A stretch of 64,000 nucleotides of DNA from contig CM059585.1 in NCBI GenBank assembly GCA_030407085.1, positions 111,465,501-111,529,500 on the forward strand, given 5' to 3'. Source of the stretch: Trichopria drosophilae. Taxonomy: Eukaryota > Arthropoda > Insecta > Hymenoptera > Diapriidae. The position numbers and the translations under genes were made by a program. Of the stretch, positions 11,901 through 24,374 are shown in pieces (positions within the stretch are counted from its first letter, which is position 1; each line of letters starts with the position of its first letter). Below the pieces are notes generated by a model. The model searched no databases. It was not told the origin of the DNA and saw only the letters and a program-made list of their open reading frames with translations.

Positions 11901-14900
11901 GTTGCTTACATGATCAAAAATCATGGTCTACGTCAAATGAGTATTCATTTTATTTTATCTTTTTGAACATGATATCTTTAACCAATCAATTTGAAACAAA
12001 GTCCTTCAAGTTTGTGGTATCAAAACGTATCTTGAAATGTAGTTACAGATTAATTTATGACACAAATTACATTTTTGGTATTAGTGTAGAACGAAATTGT
12101 TTTTATCGATATCAGCGACATAAGCATACTCCTTTACAATTAATGTTTTTTTTCTGTTATTTATCCATCGATTTAGTCAAAAAATGTGTATTTAAATGCT
12201 CAATAATTGTAAATGATCACAACCAATCATGTTTAAACTGTTGCTTACATGATCAAAAATCATGGTCTACGTCAAATGAGTATTCATTTTATTTTATCTT
12301 TTTGAACATGATATCTTTAACCAATCAATTTGAAACAAAGTCCTTCAAGTTTGTGGTATCAAAACGTATCTTGAAATGTAGTTACAGATTAATTTATGAC
12401 ACAAATTACATTTTTGGTATTAGTGTAGAACGAAATTGTTTTTATCGATATCAGCGACATAAGCGTACTCCTTTACAATTAATATTTTTTCTGCTATTTA
12501 TCCATCGATTTAGTCAAAAAATGTGTATCTGAATACTGAATAGTTGTAAATGATCACAACCAATCATGTTTAAACTGTTGCTTACATGATCAAAAATCAT
12601 GGTCTACGTCAAATGAGTATTCATTTTATTTTATCTTTTTGAACATGATATCTTTAACCAATCAATTTGAAACAAAGTCCTTCAAGTTTGTGGTATCAAA
12701 ACGTATCTTGAAATGTCGTTACAGAATAATTTATACACAAATTACATTTTTGGCATTAGTGTAGAACGAAATGGTTTTTAACAGTCTCAGCGACATAAGC
12801 ATACTCCATTACAATTAATGTTTTTTTCTGTTATTTATCCATCGATTTAGTCAAAAAATGTGTATCTGAATACTGAATAGTTGTAAATGATCACTACCCA
12901 ATCATATTTAAACTTTTTGCTTAAATGTGCAAAAATCATAGTCGACGTCAAATGTGTATTCATTTTATTTTATCTTTTTGAACATGATATCATTAACCAA
13001 TCAATTTGAAACAAAGTCCTTCAAGTTTGTGGTATCAAAACGTATCTGGAAATGTAGTTACAGATTCATTTATGACACAAATTACATTTTTGGTATTAGT
13101 GTAGAACGAAATTGTTTTTATCGATATCAGCGACATAAGCATACTCCATACAATTAATATTTTTTCTGCTATTTATCCATCGATTTAGTCAAAAAATGTG
13201 TATCTGAATACTGAATAGTTGTAAATGATCAAAACCAATCATGTTTAAACTGTTGCTTACATGATCAAAAAGCATGGTCTACGTCAAATGTGTATTGATT
13301 TCATTTTATCTTTTTGAACATGATATCTTTAACCAATCAATTTGAAACAAAGTCCTTCAAGTTTGTGGTATCAAAACGTATCTGGAAATGTAGTTACAGA
13401 TTAATTTATGACACAAATTACATTTTTGGCATTAGTGTAGAACGAAATGCTTTTTAACGGTCTCAGTCACATAAGCATACTCCTGTACAATTAATGTTTT
13501 TTTCTGCTATTTATCCATCGATTTAGTCAAAAAATGTGTATCTAAATACTGAATAGTTGTAAATGATCACAACCAATCATGTTTAAACTGTTGCTTACAT
13601 GATCAAAAATCATGGTCTACGTCAAATGAGTATTCATTTTATTTTATCTTTTTGAACATGATATCTTTAACCAATCAATTTGAAACAAAGTCCTTCAAGT
13701 TTTTGGTATCAAAACGTATCTTGAAATGTAGTTACAATTAATTTATGACACAAATTACATTTTTGGTACTAGTGTAGAACGAAATTGTTTTTATCGATAT
13801 CAGCGACATAAGCGTACTCCTTTACAATTAATATTTTTTCTGCTATTTATCCATCGATTTAGTCAAAAAATGTGTATTTAAATACTCAATAATTGTAAAT
13901 GATCACAACCAATCATGTTTAAACTGTTGCTTACATGATCAAAAATCATGGTCTACGTCAAATGAGTATTCATTTTATTTTATCTTTTTGAACATGATAT
14001 CTTTAACCAATCGATTTGAAACAAAGTCCTTCATGTTTGTGGGATCAAAACGTATCTTGAAATGTCGTTACAGAATAATTTATACACAAATTACATTTTT
14101 GGCATTAGTGTAGAACGAAATGGTTTTTAACAGTCTCAGCGACATAAGCATACTCCATTACAATTAATGTTTTTTTCTGTTATTTATCCATCGATTTAGT
14201 CAAAAAATGTGTATCTGAATACTGAATAGTTGTAAATGATCACAACCAATCATGTTTAAACTGTTGCTTACATGATCAAATATCATGGTCTACGTCAAAT
14301 GAGTATTCATTTTATTTTATCTTTTTGAACATGATATCTTTAACCAATCAATTTGAAACAAAGTCCTTCAAGTTTGTGGTATCAAAACGTATATTGAAAT
14401 GTCGTTACAGAATAATTTATACACAAATTACATTTTTGGCATTAGTGTAGAACGAAATGGTTTTTAACAGTCTCAGCGACATAAGCATACTCCATTACAA
14501 TTAATGTTTTTTTCTGTTATTTATCCATCGATTTAGTCAAAAAATGTGTATCTGAATACTGAATAGTTGTAAATGATCACAACCAATCATGTTTAAACTG
14601 TTGCTTACATGATCAAATATCATGGTCTACGTCAAATGAGTATTCATTTTATTTTATCTTTTTGAACATGATATCTTTAACCAATCAATTTGAAACAAAG
14701 TCCTTCAAGTTTGTGGTATCAAAACGTATCTTGAAATGTAGTTACAGATTAATTTATGACACAAATTACATTTTTGGCATTAGTGTAGAACGAAATTGTT
14801 TTTATCGATATCAGCGACATAAGCGTACTCCTTTACAATTAATATTTTTTCTGCTATTTATCCATCGATTTAGTCAAAAAATGTGTATCTGAATACTGAA

Positions 14901-15690
14901 TAGTTGTAAATGATCACAACCAATCATGTTTAAACTGTTGCTTACATGATCAAAAATCATGGTCTACGTCAAATGAGTATTCATTTTATTTTATCTTTTT
15001 GAACATGATATCTTTAACCAATCAATTTGAAACAAAGTCCTTCAAGTTTGTGGTATCAAAACGTATCTGGAAATGTAGTTACAGATTAATTTATGACACA
15101 AATTACATTTTTGGTATTAGTGTAGAACGAAATTGTTTTTATCGATATCAGCGACATAAGCGTACTCCTTTACAATTAATATTTTTTCTGCTATTTATCC
15201 ATCGATTTAGTCAAAAAATGTGTATCTGAATACTGAATAGTTGTAAATGATCACAACCAATCATGTTTAAACTGTTGCTTACATGATCAAAAATCATGGT
15301 CTACGTCAAATGAGTATTCATTTTATTTTATCTTTTTGAACATGATATCTTTAACCAATCAATTTGAAACAAAGTCCTTCAAGTTTGTGGTATCAAAACG
15401 TATCTTGAAATGTAGTTACAATTAATTTATGACACAAATTACATTTTTGGTACTAGTGTAGAACGAAATTGTTTTTATCGATATCAGCGACATAAGCATA
15501 CTCCTTCACAATTAATGTTTTTTCTGCTATTTATCCATCGATTCAGTAAAAAAATGTGTATCTAAATACTGAATAGTTGTAAATGATCACTACCCAATCA
15601 TATTTAAACTTTTTGCTTAGATGTGCAAAAATCATAGTCAACGTCAAATGTGTATTCATTTCATTTTATCTTTTTGAACATGATATCTTA
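2956..15690. repeat. Satellite DNA: about 38 tandem copies of a monomer of about 339 bp
   Basis: The block GTAGAACGAAATTG, followed by ATCGATATCAGCGACATAAG, recurs at about 2958, 3297, 3636 and 3975, and then every 337-342 bp to the end of the array. Copies are head-to-tail and about 90-98% alike by eye. The first monomer is cut by the C-rich tract, and the last ends at ATATCTT next to AACGGGGGGC at about 15690. Two monomer types alternate irregularly. One has ATCGATATCAGCGAC. The other has a TAA-containing variant, TTTTTAACGGTCTCAGCGAC, near 4320, 6680, 7365, 8040, 8385, 11090 and 11760, with a TTTTTAACAG form near 12775, 14120 and 14460. A monomer of 339 bp is 113 codons, so one frame stays open through whole monomers where the length is exact; the longest such run is 11804-12532, 242 codons. 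No promoter or protein-family match is seen. Confidence 0.97.
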
Positions 15691-16799
15691 ACGGGGGGCG
15701 ATACCATAACTCCACAACCAAATACAATCTCATACTGATTCCTTTCAAAGTCGCTAATATCGTTACATATGCTTTCGTCAATACAGCTTCCATTTCACAT
15801 TCCTTTTAATTCAAACTCACATCAATAACGTGTGATACATCACAGCATAATTAGCTCCAGGTCATCAGTAGTTACGTCCATGTCAGTGAAAAAGACAAAG
15901 CAGGTCGATCACTAACTACTAAAATATTACTCAAATAATAGCAAACATAAAAACAAATTTAGTGATCGTAAAGCAAAAACTAAAGAGCGCATAAGCCGTG
16001 CCACAGGGCGAGTGCTACCAATGTAAGAATGTTTGCAGACGCTCGTAACGCTACTCAAATACTACCCATGTTCTATCAAACTACGTTGCAAGCGTCAAAT
16101 TTAAATTTCGACGGTAATGGTGTCAGTTATTCAGGTCATTCTTACAACAAAGATAAACACTCTCACTACATCTCGCACTGTATACTATATTACTCCCCCA
16201 TTGAGGGAACATACTCGAAAAAAGGTCCGCGTACAGTGACACTGCTTCGCATTTATTAGGTCTACATTACGCCATAATATCTCATCAGTATCCACTCATT
16301 ACGCATCAACGGTACTAAGTATTCATTCGTACATCGCACGACTTTAGTGACGGTATGGATGTTGAATCGAATCATTCCATGTCACACGCGGCTTTCATAA
16401 ATTCATAAGACGAAAGTTAAGGCAGCCAGGAATACGAACATTTCTATTGTTCTCTGCAACATAATATTTCTGATCACGACTTTATTTAAGTTGCGGAAAC
16501 TGTGGACCGATCCCCGATCGGTCATCACGACGCGTATTAGCAAAGTCTCGATGATGAGTGGGTCGCAACTGAGGAGTTGCTCGATTTTTAAATTCACCAG
16601 TTGCTATGTTTATCGCCAAGGGGCTCCATGCTTTTATTTTTTAAGCACCGCGCCGAATCTAGAAATTTCGATTCCGAAGTTCGGGTGATACCTTCTTAGC
16701 TAACCTTACCCTTTCTCCCCCTTTCTATAATTCGATACGTGCGAACAAAAAGGAAACCAGCGAAAACGATGATCCCTGCATTTGTAAATTACCGACTAT
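15691..16799. other. Unassigned unique-looking sequence after the satellite
   Basis: More GC-balanced than the satellite, beginning with an abrupt GGGGGG run. Short open frames on both strands show no recognisable motif, codon pattern or splice signals. It could be the internal part of a decayed LTR element, but nothing in it demonstrates this. Confidence 0.3.
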
Positions 16800-17059
16800 C
16801 GTACTTTTGATTTACGAACTCTCGGACTTGTTGTTCTCCAGGGGACCAGCAACGGCAGCAATCGGCTACGTGCGTAACCCCACTGGTTGCTCTCCATCCG
16901 GGAGTGAATCGGCAGTAGATCGGTTTATTCGTACTTTTGATTTACGAACTCTCGGACTTCTTGTTCGCCAGGGGACCAGCAACGGCAGCAATCGGCTCCG
17001 TGCGTAACCCCACTGGTTACTCTCCATCCGGGAGTGAATCGCCAGTAGATCGGTTTACT
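16800..17059. repeat. 130-bp tandem duplication (two copies)
   Basis: The block starting CGTACTTTTGATTTACGAAC and ending CAGTAGATCGGTTTA occurs at 16800-16929 and 16930-17059. There are only about six differences, so the duplication is recent or has been homogenised. Confidence 0.95.
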
Positions 17060-17128
17060 TGAATCTAAACAAGCCTCTTTTTAGATTTAAACTAAACTAT
17101 ACTTCAACTAAAACCAAAACGAACAACT

Positions 17129-17323
17129 TTGCTCCGAAATGTAACCTCCCTGCTCCTAAATGTAATATCCCTGCTCCAAAATGTAATATCCCTGCTCCGA
17201 AATGTAACATCCCTGCTCCGAAACGTAACCTCCCTGCTCCGAAATGTAATATCCCTGCTCCGAAATGTAACATGAAATGTAATGTCCCTGCTCCGAAATG
17301 TAACATGAAATGTAATATCCCTT
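17129..17323. repeat. 21-bp minisatellite, about 8-9 units
   Basis: The unit CCCTGCTCCGAAATGTAATAT is repeated, with two units carrying an extra nine-base ATGAAATGT-type insertion. The unit length is divisible by three, so both strands stay open (PAPKCNI heptads on the plus strand, GAGILHF on the minus). A periodic open frame is expected from this structure and is not by itself evidence of a gene. Confidence 0.9.
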
Positions 17324-18309
17324 GAACCGAAATAAACACCCTTACTTCGAATCGAAATCTTTATATATTGAATACAATTATTTATAATATAAGCACCCTT
17401 CTTGCGGCTGCGACAAATTTTTTATTTTTCCTTTTCGCGAATGGTTGTTTTCCTTCCTGCCTCAACTTATACATTCAATGCTTTTGAATCGTTTTGAACA
17501 TCTAGCAATGTTTACATTTGCTTAAAATAATTCACGTCGCAGATCTGCAAGCTCTGTTTATATTATATCGCCATCGAAATATTACACCGACGGGTCGTTC
17601 TGGACCCACGAATACAACAAGTGCTGTGTTTCAAACACACTCAGGTTTGGTATCAATTTCATTTAAAGTATCATTTCGTCATATGGCGGCTGACTCAACA
17701 CTAATAAATCCATAGGTATTCAAAATGCCTTTTTCTCCACACATCGAAACGATCTAACATCTCCAGTACAAAGAGAGATGTTCGAATTTTAAAGCCGGCG
17801 TCGCGGAGGGCGACAAAACACGATCGCGAGCTTCGGATATGGAATGGGGTCGCAATGCGAACGCGTTACTAAAATTGACAAATGCAAATGTTACAGAACC
17901 GGAAAAAACGTACAGCTCACCATGCCGATACTCCGACTTTCGGAGAAGATGCCACCGTGATCTTCACCCCGGAGTCCACACACCGATTTCAGGCATTCAT
18001 GGAGAATCGATCTTCATTGGCGAAACGACCTACACACTCTTGACTCCTATTCGGTCCAGAAAGATGCTCGTTGCTCGCAAACCTCAGTTTCAGAACTCCC
18101 AAACATTGCGTTCCAGTACAATTACAAAACATACACTTTTTATTTTTAATCACTTCTCAATCCATGCGTGTGTCTATGCTTAGATAGTGGTTTTCCATTG
18201 ACTGTCTTTCGACACATGTGTACACACAAGCCGTTTCTCCATTTCGCGCTCTAACCAACAAATTACGGTTAAATACGGCATGCCTCTTCCACCATTCCCG
18301 GCAATTGAT
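17324..18309. other. No recognised gene; possible internal remnant of the neighbouring LTR element
   Basis: This lies on the internal side of the primer-binding site at 18310-18327. An intact element would carry its leader and gag here on the minus strand. No gag-like frame is visible, so the element is probably truncated or this is unrelated sequence. Confidence 0.3.
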
Positions 18310-18327
18310 TCCCGGGTTTCGGCACCA
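18310..18327 (-). other. tRNA primer-binding site of an LTR retrotransposon
   Basis: On the minus strand, TGGTGCCGAAACCCGGGA begins four bases after the LTR end. It is complementary to a tRNA 3' end finishing TTTCGGCACCA. From memory, this primer-binding sequence is common in insect BEL/Pao elements. Confidence 0.7.
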
Positions 18328-18331
18328 ATTT

Positions 18332-18768
18332 TGTAAACGACTGGTGGAAGGGCTTTTAAACAAAACGCGCGATTTGATCGGCCGAAAGAAAATATAAACT
18401 ATTTATTAGCGATCAACCGGTGACGATCCGATCGCGACGCGGACTTCCTAACCCTCCCATGTTCCGGAACGTTCTCTCTCAACCCGATCGTGACTTTTTC
18501 ACATCTTCCTTCGATCTTTCAAACTCTCGAACATTTAAATAGACTACGACGTCATATTACACATCGATATCATACTATTCGAATTACAAATAATTGTATC
18601 GAGATCGTCACCATTTCGAAGGGCCTTTTACATAATTTACCTAACAGGCCTGCTTCATTTTGAAAGGTACCCCCATTCGGGTGTGCAATGGCGTAGGGAA
18701 AACCACCTTTGTGGGAAAAACCTACGCCGGGTACCGCAGTCGATAAATCATCGATTCTGTCCGTAACA
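18332..18768 (-). mobile_element. LTR of a probable BEL/Pao element (437 bp)
   Basis: On the minus strand the segment starts TGTTACGG, ends CGTTTACA and is followed by the primer-binding site. It therefore has the TG...CA form of a 5' LTR. Inside are an AATAAATAG polyadenylation-type signal and a short inverted repeat (GGCGTAGG near 18690 with CCTACGCC near 18720). A matching second LTR was not found in the window, so the element extends toward lower coordinates as a truncated copy. Family assignment rests only on the primer-binding site. Confidence 0.6.
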
Positions 18769-19267
18769 CTATATGTACATTTTGAAGTTCAAGCCTCAAG
18801 GACACGATTTCTTTACTTTAAGCAAGAATTCTGAAATTATTTCAGTGTGAAAAACAAAACAAAAAAATTAATTGATCGGAAATAGCCACGTTTTTTTCGA
18901 AAAATTCATGTGTAGTGCGAATGTATACTTAATAAAATGTAATAACAGATTTTGACAATACAGTCAATTTTACGTCATGTGTGACTCCTTCGATTTTTTA
19001 AAATCCATTTACCCATAAAATACAACCGCTGAAAACTGAAAAGATATCCGTTCAGGACTTTTGGATTTTACAATATCTCGATTTTCCTTGGCCGTACAAA
19101 AACCTATAAAAATGAAATTGTTTGCGTTTAATGACATTATTGAGTTATTGAACAAGTTTTACTGTTAAACATTTTCTTATTTATTTTATTTTATTTCTAT
19201 AATTCTAGAATATATACATGCATAAATTTCTTCTCGGTTACTTTTTTTTTTTAAATTAATATATCTT
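18769..19267. other. AT-rich spacer, nothing recognised
   Basis: No coding frame, splice signal or repeat was identified. Confidence 0.3.
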
Positions 19268-19629
19268 TTAAGGCTGTTATAAAGTGGTCCGCTGGTAAGG
19301 TAGGAAATTTCACTACAAAACTAATTCTAAGCATTATCAACAGTTTCCTAGAAAATTCCAAAGATATTGATTGAGAACTGACCAAGAATTTTCGGAAACA
19401 AATAAAAATCACTTATTTCCAACTTTTATTTCGGAAATAAGTGATTTTTATTTGTTTCCGAAAATTCGCGGTCAGTTTTCAATTATTAAAGACTTTCGCA
19501 TTTTCTATGATACCATCTGTAGCATTTAAAATTGCCATTACGGAGCCCGAATGTCGAAAAATCACTTTTTATTTACGGGTTTTAGTGAAAATTCTTACCT
19601 TATTGGTTGAGATTTTTAGAACCCCTTAA
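19268..19629. mobile_element. TTAA-bounded MITE with an extensive foldback structure
   Basis: The element lies between TTAA at 19268-19271 and TTAA at 19626-19629. Its ends are imperfect inverted repeats: TATAAAGTGGTCCGCTGGTA then AGGTAGGAAATTTCAC on the left, and on the right, read on the other strand, a form ending AATAAGGTAAGAATTTTCAC. Homology between the halves continues inward to a perfect hairpin. TTAA targets are typical of piggyBac-superfamily and Kolobok elements; no transposase is present. Confidence 0.55.
19386..19467. repeat. Perfect 35-bp hairpin
   Basis: The arms at 19386-19420 and 19433-19467 are exact reverse complements around a 12-base loop. With two mismatches-worth of interruption they extend outward through ACTGACC/GGTCAGT to about 50 bp. 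A transcript would fold into a long stable stem, a possible small-RNA substrate. Confidence 0.95.
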
Positions 19630-20482
19630 GAGTATTCTAAAGTAGTTCGCCGATAAAGAAGAAACCTAAGCTAAAAGCGTAAATCAAACATTTCTGAATC
19701 AATTTTTCAAAATTCAGGCTCTGTAAAGGGCAATTCTATTTATTGTATACAAACTCTTGCTGAATGCCAAAAAAGTAAAAAAAACTGATCTAGAGATATT
19801 GGAAATAAATGTAAAATTACCTATTTCCAATAGTTCTCGATCAATTCTTCATTGAGTTATTTGAAATTCGTTAATATGTGGGCTCAACGCAGCTCCCTTT
19901 GTTGCCTGATATAAATCCGCGCAATGCCGTCCGAAAGAGCGTTACAAAATCTCTCGAGGTTATTTATAGAATAAAAATATCGAACATCTGTTTTCGCCAA
20001 AAACTTTTTTAAGTCTTCAGCTACAAAATTGAATTTTTAATTTTTCAAATACGAAAACTTGTTTTTGTATATCTATGCTGAGTATTCTGTGCTAATTGTA
20101 CTTTTTATATAAAGATAAACACCTCAGTTATGGTATTATATATATAAAAAACATTGATTTCTCGAGTACACATTTTTTCAGTATTTATTTTTTTTCTTCT
20201 TATGTGTTGGTCGAATAAAAAAACAGTCAAGATATACATTGTTCAGCATGAAATTCTCTACACGTTAATATTTTTTTAATTCGTTTTTCGAATTTTTCAA
20301 GCTCTATCTACTGCGGCATCGGGCGGTTTCATTTTAGCGCCTGAGGCGTTTTTGCACCCGGACACTCAATTACAATCAACCTTACATAGCCTGAATTTGC
20401 AAAATTTCATTTAGACATTTCTAATTTTCGATTTTCAGCGTAAATTCCTACCGTATCAGCGGAGCACTTCATAATGCCTTAA
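19626..20482. mobile_element. Second TTAA-bounded element related to the first
   Basis: It shares the TTAA at 19626-19629 and ends at TTAA 20479-20482. Its left end (TTCTAAAGTAGTTCGCCGAT) and its right end on the opposite strand (GAAGTGCTCCGCTGATACGG) match the terminal repeat of the 19268 element. The interior is AT-rich without coding potential. The shared central TTAA suggests insertion next to, or into, an earlier copy. Confidence 0.45.
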
Positions 20483-22780
20483 GAATCTTTTGAAACTAAT
20501 TTTTCTTTTTTCAAATAAAACAAAAAAAAACGTGGATTTTTCCATATCTATTCGTCTTTTGTGGAATAACTGTTTATTTTACGAAGAAAGTGTACGTAGC
20601 TTTTTGTGTAGAGAATTTGATACTGTATCTGTTTTGTCGGAAGCATTTTTTATGTGTTTTGTATTTTGTATTTAAGAAAAAACGCTGAAACCCGTATTTT
20701 TCAGCTTTTTTATACGACATTCCCATAATCTAGTAGAGCAGAACTCCAAAAACTAAACAGCTTTATATCAGACCATGATAAACTCAAAAATAGGTTGAAT
20801 TTTAAAATGTTTTAAAACCCTTCGCAAGTTGTTTTTTAATTTTTTTGTATTGTATTTTATACGTTGTTTAGCGTTTGAAACGTCGACATTTGATGAAAAA
20901 CTGTAGGATCATTTTTTGTTGCTGAGGTGACAATATTCAAGAATTCAAAATAATAAAATAATATAAAAAATTGTAAATATCGCATTTTCATGATTTATTT
21001 AAGAATTTTTAAATTTGTACAATAATGAGTTATTTGTACTGCGCAGCCACGAAAGTCCATGCACATGCGCATTTTCACTATTAAAATAAATTACAGTATT
21101 CTATTTATCTCTAGATTTTCATTAAATGCCTTTCTTCTTTACCAGCAATCATAATTAAAAACATATTTCATAATCAGTTCTATACAGATTTCATTTGCAG
21201 CCAAGAAATCGATGAAAATTATTGCATAATGTAAAAGGAAAACCATCAAATTCCCTTCGAAATAAACTAAGAATAAACTTTAACAATAATGTATAATTTT
21301 TTCCATGAAATCAGTGTTTTGACAATAATATAATAACTTTAGTTATGAACATCTGTATTTATTAAAGTGTATTATATTACATATAGATATGTGCGTTGTT
21401 AATACTTGGAATCGTAATTAATAAATAAATAAAGCTACAAATATTTTCCCAAAAGTATCGGCACGATATTTTGAGTTTATGAACTGGCAATAATAGTCAA
21501 ATATTTATCCTGAATTTCTATTTTTTATCTTCTACAGGCCAATCAAGGTGATTGTGTCTTATGAAAATTATGCTACACTCTTTATTATTGCACTATGACG
21601 ATATGACATTATGTAGGAATTAATATTAAATTATAGTTTCCATTAAAAGGTCTTCTTTTTCTCGATAAAGAGTAATCGTTGATAGAAATAATGCAAAGCA
21701 TTTATTTCAAATATTTTCGTCGCAGCTATATGATAAAGCGGTGGTTCATGCAACTAGTGCGGAAAGTGATACTTTCACACACGTGCACAATATCCGTCTA
21801 CTTTTGATAACTCAATGTGTTAAATAGATTTTTTTATAATTTTTTTGTGTAAATTCCAATTTATCTCAAATTCTTTTTCTCTTCAGTAGTACAATTTTTA
21901 TTTATTTATTAGTTTTTTATTTTTAATTATTGTGTTTGACAGTGTTTATAAACCAGAAGGAGTATAATAGAAAGGATTTACTAAAAAATAACTGAGGAAA
22001 AGATAATTACAAATAAATAAAATAAAATATATAATTTAATATTTCCTGAGAATAATTAATTTCATTGATATTATTACATAATCTGAATAGTGGTGCATTC
22101 GATACGATATTAATAATATATTGATTTTCATTTTTTTTCTACAAGTAATATCAATAACTTATCATTTTCAAGAAAATAAAACGAATAGGTTTTTTTATTT
22201 AATTAAATAATTATTCTTTATAAATCTTGTTAGATTATTAATGTAAACTATGATTTTTTATGCGAACTTTCAACGAATAATATGTTCGTAATTTTTCAAA
22301 TGGTCAGTACATTTTTGTCTTAAAATCTTAAATTTATTACTTACAACGAAAAAAAAATGTAAGTAAACAAATCGCAACAAAATTTTTAAGTCTATAAAAG
22401 TACATTTCATTACCGACAATTCCGTGTTTTATTCGTTGCTGTACGATATATAGCAACCGAGTTATGGCGATTAGAAAATTTTCAATTTTTTTAATAAAAA
22501 ATTTTGATATCACTCGTTACCAAGTTATATGAAAAATCTAAAACAAATGAAAATATTTATTTCACCGAGATGTATCTGTAAAAAAATCCCGAACAAAATC
22601 GATGGTAAATATTAATTATTAGAAGACATATCATTATCTAGCTATAGCAACAGTTTTTTTGCCCGAAAATAGTCCACAAATTATCAATAAAAAGAAAAGT
22701 TATTTTGTATGAAATTGGGGATTTTTTTTGAGTCTTCCAATTTATTCTGAGGGACCATATTGGTATCATGTTTAAAAAAT
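20483..22780. other. AT-rich intergenic DNA, no gene seen
   Basis: About 2.3 kb of low-complexity AT-rich sequence. Short open frames show no motif or supporting splice signals. Confidence 0.4.
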
Positions 22781-22789
22781 GTTTATTCT

Positions 22790-23090
22790 AACAAAATAAT
22801 ACATTTTCAAAAACGAAAAAATGAACTCCAGTTTTCGAGACCTACAACTTATTATGAGGCAAATTTTTATTCTAAAAAAATTGATAATGTTAAGCATTTT
22901 CAAAAAGTAAAAAATGGACTCAAGTGAAACTCTCGCATCATTAATAAAAATAAAATTGCACATCTCTTTCAGTTCTTCAAATAATTCTAAGTACACATAT
23001 ATCGTTATCTAGCGAACAAAAATTGCTATTCTTAAAATATAATAACGTAAAACATTTTTTAAAAGTAAAAAATGAACTCCAATTCCTCAA
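22790..23090. repeat. Degenerate repeat units interrupted by the mariner insertion
   Basis: Units resembling AATGTTAAGCATTTT, then AAAGTAAAAAATGAACTCC, occur near 22797, 22880 and 23038. They continue beyond the transposon near 26526 and 26629, showing that the mariner element landed inside this low-grade array. Confidence 0.5.
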
Positions 23091-23154
23091 ATGGTTATTA
23101 AAAAAAATTATTATTTATCAAATTCTAAATCTTTTTGAGCTTTACAACTTTATA

Positions 23155-23892
23155 CAGGGTGATCCAAAAGTCCCGGAACAGCAAAATATCTCAGCGGGAG
23201 TGCATTTTCGGGGAAAATGTTTTAGACAAAAGTTTAAGGATTTTTCCCTGGCTATTTAATGGCGATATTGAATTTGACCTTGAACATGACCTTGAAGGTT
23301 ATTTCAAGGTCAAGTTAATTTTTTTAAATGGGAACCCCAATTTTTTTTTCACAGATTCGGAAAGAGCACAAAATTTTACGTCCGAATATGCTATGGTCGT
23401 TTTTTTCGGCAAGGTCATTTCAAGGTGAAACTTAAAACTCCCGTGACGGCGAAATATCTCAGAGGGTGTGCATTTCTTTGGAAATTGTTTCAGACAAAAG
23501 TTTAAGAATTTTTCCCGGGCTATTTAATGGTAGCACAGAATTTGACCTTGAACATAACCTTCAAGGTTATTTCAAGGTCAAGTTTGTTTTTTTTAATGGA
23601 AACTGCTATTTTTTTTCACGGATTCGGAGAGAGCACAAAATTTTACGTCCAAATATGCTATGGCCGTTTTTTTCGGCAATGTCATTTCAAGGCCAAACTT
23701 AAAACTCCCGGAACAGCGAATTAACTCAGCAAGAGGTCATTTTCGGGTAAAATGTTTCAGACAAAAGTTTCAGGATTTTTTCCGGGATATTTAATGCTAG
23801 CATAAAATTTGACCTTGAAAATTACCTTGAAGATTATTCTCAGGTCAAGATTATTTTTTTTTTTAATTGGAACCTCGTTTCATTTTCTTAAC
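23155..23892 (+). repeat. Left terminal inverted repeat of the mariner-type element
   Basis: Contains sub-repeats beginning near 23166, 23434 and 23702, each starting AAAACTCCCG/AAAAGTCCCG and carrying CAGACAAAAGTTTAAG and AAGGTTATTTCAAGGTCAAG. Homology to the right repeat ends at CGTTTCATTTTCTTAA. Confidence 0.9.
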
Positions 23893-24374
23893 GAAGTTAT
23901 GAGGATCTTCCGGTATTGAGAGTGGTTAAATTCATTTTGTTCAGTCGATGCTATTACTGGACGATCTGCTCTAGGGAGATCCTTTACAGTGCCGTAAACT
24001 TCGAAACAATTTATTGTTCTGCCAAAAGTCGATTTAGGAATCAGTTCCTGTCCCTCGCTTGTCCTCTAATTTTGTAAATAGAATAATAAACTGTTTAAAA
24101 AAAGTGTATACATACATCTTACGCAACACTTGTGCAAAGTGAACTTGGGCGCGCGAACAGCGACAGAGAGCACGAGTCACCAGCGAAGTAAATAAACAAC
24201 ATACATTCACATTGAATTTATACATACGTGTACAGTCTTATAAGGTTACATTTTGGTCTTAACTTTATCGTTTTGTGAGATACATGGATTTCCTATCTAA
24301 ACGCCTTTCCTATCTAAACGTATTAAGCATCATTTCAGTAACAAAATACATACGTATATTTCGTACAAAGAGCA

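Noticed and set aside
2431..15690. CRISPR array
   Set aside because: The spacing and 339-bp unit are those of eukaryotic satellite DNA; there are no short repeats with unique spacers.
17059..17339. Repeat protein with PAPKCN heptads (plus) or GAGILHF heptads (minus)
   Set aside because: Unit length is a multiple of three, so open frames are automatic. No promoter, signal peptide or splice context.
17870..18060. Short plus-strand frame reading TPTFGEDATVIFTPESTHRF
   Set aside because: Protein-like composition but flanked by stops on both sides, with no splice signals, and antisense to the expected interior of an LTR element.
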